From contig CAKVLD010000084.1 in assembly GCA_934755305.1 (NCBI GenBank), positions 1 to 10,608 on the forward strand: a stretch of 10,608 nucleotides of DNA, read 5' to 3'. Shown here in pieces: positions 7,901-10,608 of the stretch. Every line of letters starts with the position of its first letter. Positions within the stretch are counted from its first letter, which is position 1. The DNA comes from an uncultured Clostridium sp. (lineage in GTDB: Bacteria; Bacillota; Clostridia; Clostridiales; Clostridiaceae). The notes beneath the pieces are model-generated. The model was not told where the DNA came from. It ran no database searches and was given only the letters and a program-made list of their open reading frames with translations. The position numbers and the translations under genes are program-made.

Positions 7901-9976
7901 ATAACTTCAGATTTAACTACAGAAGAGGAAGAAGTGGAAAGAGTCTATAAATCCTTATTAGCATTCGAACAAATTATGGATATAGTTTATGCACAGAGAG
8001 GGGTAAGTTCAACTGAAGGAACAGCAAAAGAAGATTTAGCCCCAAGAAGTCGTATAAATATTAAATATCAAAGAATGTTTGATGGTGCATTTATGTATGC
8101 TTCTGGAACTCATATTGGTATTGAATATGGATCAGTTGCTGCTTTAATGCAAGGTAAACCTTTTGTAATGGATGAAAATGGATTAGTTACTGAAGTAGGC
8201 CAATTGTTTGGATGGGGAATTGCACATGAAATAGGACATGTTACAGAAATACCTAAACTTACTTATGTAGAAGCCACTAATAATATAATAGCTTTATTAG
8301 CGCAAACTTTCGATGATACAGCTTTATCAAGGCTTGAAATAAATAATAAATATGATGAAATTTATAATAAAGTAACATCAAATACTGTAGGTATGCCATC
8401 TGACGTCTTTATGATACTAGGTATGTTCTGGCAATTACATTTAGGTTATGATGAAAATCCTACTTCACAAATGCTTACTAATGAAAATTTCTACGGTGAA
8501 TTATCTAAGAGATATAGAAGATTAACTAAAGAAGAAAGTGCTTTAGATACAGAACAATTAATGATAAGAATTGTTTCAGAAGTTGCTAAAAAAGATTTAA
8601 GTGATTTCTTTAAAGCTTGGGGTATAATATCTACTGATGAAACTACATCTTATTTAGAATCTTTAGGCTTAGAGAAGGAAACAAGAAAAATTCAATATTT
8701 AAACGATGAAGCTAGAAGACAAGTACTAAGTGGTAATAATGGTATGAGTGAAAACACTACTGTTATTGCAAGTTACAAAGATGGTATATCTAAAAATACA
8801 ATTATAGAAAATAAAGATATAACTATAAATCTTGGTGTGTCTCAAGATGAAGATAGTATTTTAGGATATGAAATTATAAGAAATGGTGAAGTAATAGGAT
8901 TCACTACCGAAAATACTTTTACTGATAATTTAGGATCTATTAATAATAGAGTTTTAGATTATAGTGTTAAAGCTTATGACTATAAGCTAAATGTTACAGC
9001 TGAATACAATTTAGGTGCTATAAAAGTATCTCATAGTGGAGTTTTAGCAAAAGATAGTTGGGCTATAGAAACTAATACAATTTCTTCAGAAGATAAGAAT
9101 GATGAAGATATTTGTCATGGACCAGTATTAAACCCAGCAATTAATAAAATAATAGATGGAGATAACAATACATCATTTATTGGTACAAAATCAGGAAAAG
9201 AAGATCCTTATGTAATCATAGATATGAATTCTACACAATCTATAGCAGGAATTAAATATACTGAATTATCAGGTAATGCTATAGGTGATTATGAAGTTTA
9301 TGTAAGTAAGGATAAAACAAATTGGACTTTAGTTCAAGCTGGTACATTTAATGTGGATCAAACAAATACATCCGAAACTATTTATTTCAATGAAGAGGAT
9401 TCTTCAGGTGGAAAGCAGCTTTATACTTATGAAGCAAATTATATTAAGTTAGTAGCTAAAAATACAAATAGTATTACTCTTTCAGAATTAGATATAATTG
9501 CTCCTCCAGGAGATAATATCAATATAGGTACTACTGAAGGTAATTATACTGATGGTATAGGAATTTTAAAATCAGATTATGTTTATGACAAAGAATCAGG
9601 TGCTTATATTCCACAAGGATCAATAATTATTACTGGAGAATATAGAGGAAATCCAGCCTACAATATAGCTGTTTTAAGAGATGAATATAATAATATAATA
9701 TCAGGTGAACAACTTCTTCTTGCTGAAATACCTGAAAATGCGCATATAGGAGAAATTAGTAAGGGTACATTCATGTATTGGATAACACCTGAAAATGTTA
9801 AATTATTGACTTCAAAAATAAAAATTGAAATGTATAGAGTAAATAATGCTGAAACAAATGAAGGACAAAGATTAGTAAGTGATAGCTTATATGTAAGTGT
9901 CCCAACTATTTTACCTAAAATTGAGTTTAAAAATGAAGAAAACTTAGCATTATACAAAGCAATAGAAAGGGAATAA
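4925..9976 (+). CDS. Secreted multidomain M60-family metallopeptidase with N-terminal dockerin
   Basis: 1683 residues. Order seen: signal peptide 1-24; beta-rich Ig-like region about 35-165; two-loop dockerin about 168-221; degenerate discoidin-like region about 225-378; FN3 at 380-469 and 473-562; F5/8C (CBM32-like) module about 570-728; helical linker 729-815; M60 domain about 820-1265; Ig/FN3-like region 1270-1360; second discoidin-like module about 1365-1527; unrecognised C-terminal domain 1531-1683. The zinc site is HEIGH (His1101, Glu1102, His1105) with third ligand Glu1116, fitting the gluzincin pattern of M60. Characterised M60 enzymes from gut bacteria and Clostridium perfringens cleave O-glycosylated, mucin-like proteins, and the discoidin modules probably bind their glycans (inference). 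There is no LPXTG or transmembrane anchor at the C-terminus, so surface attachment, if any, would be through the dockerin. The next gene starts 7 bases after the stop, so the two are co-transcribed. The family call is firm; the substrate is inferred. Confidence 0.9.
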   Translation: MKSRVLACMIALALTTTNISVLADAKVNADNTKSTKVSRILTGTLETEINLSMPIVSTEKSNLNLKLFNNNNEVNIPLSFSEITLNNTVNLNGFNINYTIEKLAIDKTIITDSNDRVYYYNIKFTNLPCDTYSLELSGNGFKSTVVDNIDILSYSKKVYMNDKESFLLGDINNDGTVSEEDYNEVLNNIDSTNSKYDLNGDGSVDITDLSYVHENLGRIVKEVKIINTNPIIDASKFELIEKEGQTIQGSLEDILYGENIMTISSDKEVSEDNPLSLEMVIDTSTIMEEIVIKSPIDGMGISKGYIEATTEDGEVIQVPYQNNILKTTTSRENNTISINLGKQVAIKKVTIFVTETTQTANLVEISKVEFVNNTKDMISKPDFNIPTIQVASGNESLKVTWNQEANVTGYEVKVTGMVKGTIKEFVTQTSHTKATFNNLENFNEYKVSIQSLNGDWKSGYSNEVTAIPMPTEKPKAPEGITIEDGYKSLVVNWKDNKNAKIFNIYYRKANTDDKFIEIKGISGTSYTLTNLDNETEYEVYLTATNDIGTSDNSPIHKGTTKTINPPVTPNYKLINTVTKGNPITDHIIDVEYPMPSHIEGYGTTFNKFNIVDGDYGSHWTHKDWDTSVYGHTGPKITFDQEYTLDTITLIARQEPGYTLPYRANIGVWNESINDYEYVSCNISVKNNNGDYVVLSLDKPVTTNKIQVNLSVYGGNFVSISELKFYHYDSLEDDVRNLFTDDLLIELAQDTNIDKINTLRARVNEIDPISEETHPNRTAILNELQLAEDLLNDNNISADIITVNQNINNSGNNLGMLNDYQSLGISVRANEEIVVYVGTTGNVIPQLVFTQHYAESGNAMKTYNLKKGKNVIQVPSLSNMDVEKGGSVYIRYPNSNPSNNEIKVRVSGGYKIPSLNIYGELENETLAKDKIKSYISDLKTYVNSIENNYDYGIFRSKKANEYAYDEKTSVLNTTDIETTKVTLNLPATAILDGITSDLTTEEEEVERVYKSLLAFEQIMDIVYAQRGVSSTEGTAKEDLAPRSRINIKYQRMFDGAFMYASGTHIGIEYGSVAALMQGKPFVMDENGLVTEVGQLFGWGIAHEIGHVTEIPKLTYVEATNNIIALLAQTFDDTALSRLEINNKYDEIYNKVTSNTVGMPSDVFMILGMFWQLHLGYDENPTSQMLTNENFYGELSKRYRRLTKEESALDTEQLMIRIVSEVAKKDLSDFFKAWGIISTDETTSYLESLGLEKETRKIQYLNDEARRQVLSGNNGMSENTTVIASYKDGISKNTIIENKDITINLGVSQDEDSILGYEIIRNGEVIGFTTENTFTDNLGSINNRVLDYSVKAYDYKLNVTAEYNLGAIKVSHSGVLAKDSWAIETNTISSEDKNDEDICHGPVLNPAINKIIDGDNNTSFIGTKSGKEDPYVIIDMNSTQSIAGIKYTELSGNAIGDYEVYVSKDKTNWTLVQAGTFNVDQTNTSETIYFNEEDSSGGKQLYTYEANYIKLVAKNTNSITLSELDIIAPPGDNINIGTTEGNYTDGIGILKSDYVYDKESGAYIPQGSIIITGEYRGNPAYNIAVLRDEYNNIISGEQLLLAEIPENAHIGEISKGTFMYWITPENVKLLTSKIKIEMYRVNNAETNEGQRLVSDSLYVSVPTILPKIEFKNEENLALYKAIERE
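5429..5587 (+). other. Dockerin module inside the M60 protein (residues about 169-221)
   Basis: Two calcium-binding loops of dockerin type: GDINNDGTVSEED (loop starts at Asp170) and YDLNGDGSVDITD (loop starts at Asp197). Positions 1, 3, 5, 9 and 12 read D-N-D-S-D and D-N-D-D-D, so both loops should bind calcium. The residues at loop positions 10-11, which help set cohesin choice in known dockerins, are EE and IT, so the two halves are not equivalent. The beta-rich segment just before it recalls X-module/dockerin pairs, but here the pair is near the N-terminus rather than at the C-terminus. Confidence 0.85.
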
Positions 9977-9983
9977 AGATAAT

Positions 9984-10608
9984 ATGAAAAAAGTTAAAAA
10001 TAGTATAATTGCATTAATAGCATCAGCTATTTTAATAGGATCATCTTTGACTATAAAAGCATCACTTAATAATGTTGATTTAAAGCTTTCAAGAATTGCG
10101 GATAGCAATAATAATGTTTTACTTCAAATAGAAGATGTAAATTCTATGGTAAAGTCTTTTCAGCTTAGTTTAAAACTTGAGGATGTAACATTAAACAGTA
10201 TAGATTGGTCTTCTAAAATAGATAATAAAGCTAAAGCTACATATATTAATAACAATAATACAGTAGATATATATGTAACTAGTACAGAAGATCTTGTGGA
10301 TGAAAACGGAAATTTAGTAATAGGTTTATTAAATATGTCAGGAGATATAGGGACAAGTTATAATGTACTTCCTAATGAACAAAAGGATTCTATAAAACTT
10401 GTAACTAATAGCAATAAAAAGTTAGTTTCAAATAATGTTGAAACAATAGGCGACACTTCTTTTGTAATAAATGAAGTTAAAGTGCCAGATGTAGATAAGC
10501 CAGATATAGATAAACCAGATACAGATATATCAGATACAGATAAACCAGATATAGATAAACCAGATACGGATAAGCCAGATACAGATATATCAGATACAGA
10601 TATATCAG
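9984..10608 (+). CDS. Secreted protein with cohesin-like N-terminal domain and Asp-rich repeat stalk (3' end outside window)
   Basis: Open to the window edge: 208 codons, no stop. ATG 9984 follows the M60 stop by 7 bases; GAAAGGGAA (9965-9973), at the end of that gene, is the only plausible ribosome site, about 10 bases upstream. Residues 1-25 are a signal peptide ending near IKA. Residues 28-160 alternate hydrophobic strands (VLLQIEDVNSMV, FQLSLKLEDV, TVDIYVTS, NLVIGLLNMSG) in a pattern resembling the beta-sandwich of cohesins; it could equally be another Ig-like or carbohydrate-binding sandwich, as no diagnostic motif settles it. From residue 168 the protein is (P/S)D(T/I/V)D(K/I) repeats, a rigid, acidic stalk typical of wall-linked surface proteins. 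A wall anchor or further domains would lie beyond the window. The tight spacing implies co-expression with the dockerin-bearing peptidase, which makes an anchor role attractive but unproven. Confidence 0.75.
   Translation, partial: MKKVKNSIIALIASAILIGSSLTIKASLNNVDLKLSRIADSNNNVLLQIEDVNSMVKSFQLSLKLEDVTLNSIDWSSKIDNKAKATYINNNNTVDIYVTSTEDLVDENGNLVIGLLNMSGDIGTSYNVLPNEQKDSIKLVTNSNKKLVSNNVETIGDTSFVINEVKVPDVDKPDIDKPDTDISDTDKPDIDKPDTDKPDTDISDTDIS
10485..10608 (+). repeat. 15-bp tandem repeats encoding Asp-rich pentapeptides
   Basis: Eight full 15-base units (PDVDK, PDIDK, PDTDI, SDTDK, PDIDK, PDTDK, PDTDI, SDTDI) plus 4 bases of a ninth run to the window edge. A higher-order period of 60 bases is visible: 10515-10542 is identical to 10575-10602, and 10501-10542 matches 10561-10602 with 3 differences. 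The total copy number is unknown because the array is cut. Unit length is a multiple of 3, so changes in copy number keep the frame. Confidence 0.95.

Noticed and set aside
10485..10608. CRISPR-like array
   Set aside because: The repeats are head-to-tail without spacers, keep a reading frame and encode pentapeptides, so they are coding repeats.

Overview
The window looks like chromosomal DNA of a low-GC Gram-positive anaerobe, most likely a Clostridium sensu stricto relative. The grounds are very AT-rich DNA, strong AGGAGG-type ribosome binding sites, TAA at every complete gene end, U-tract hairpin terminators, and families typical of that group (GH5 endoglucanase, amidase_6, M15 DD-carboxypeptidase, dockerin and M60 modules). 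The species cannot be fixed from the sequence alone.

Layout: (1) Positions 21-1294, minus strand: a secreted GH5 endoglucanase with promoter and terminator, interrupted by one in-frame TGA exactly where a conserved Trp is expected. (2) Positions 1341-1410: two strong inverted repeats that share an arm; one is the terminator of the next unit. (3) Positions 1412-3440, minus strand: a two-gene unit encoding an exported M15-type D,D-carboxypeptidase-like protein followed 28 bases later by an exported amidase_6 protein, probably cell-wall enzymes. (4) Positions 3515-4789, plus strand: a divergent monocistronic class I methyltransferase (Methyltransf_32-like) with promoter and a strong terminator. 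(5) Positions 4925-10608, plus strand: a 1683-residue secreted M60 (gluzincin) peptidase with a dockerin near its N-terminus plus FN3 and discoidin-like modules, followed after 7 bases by a secreted protein with a cohesin-like N-terminal domain and a pentapeptide-repeat stalk that runs off the window.

How the genes may work together: every product except the methyltransferase carries an export signal. The most interesting unit is the last one. An O-glycopeptidase-type enzyme with a canonical two-loop dockerin but no wall anchor sits directly upstream of a possible cohesin-like, stalked surface protein. This suggests, but does not prove, a small dedicated enzyme-anchor pair acting on mucin-like glycoproteins. 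No gene-free stretch exceeds 300 bases; the longest are 1213-1411 and 4750-4924.
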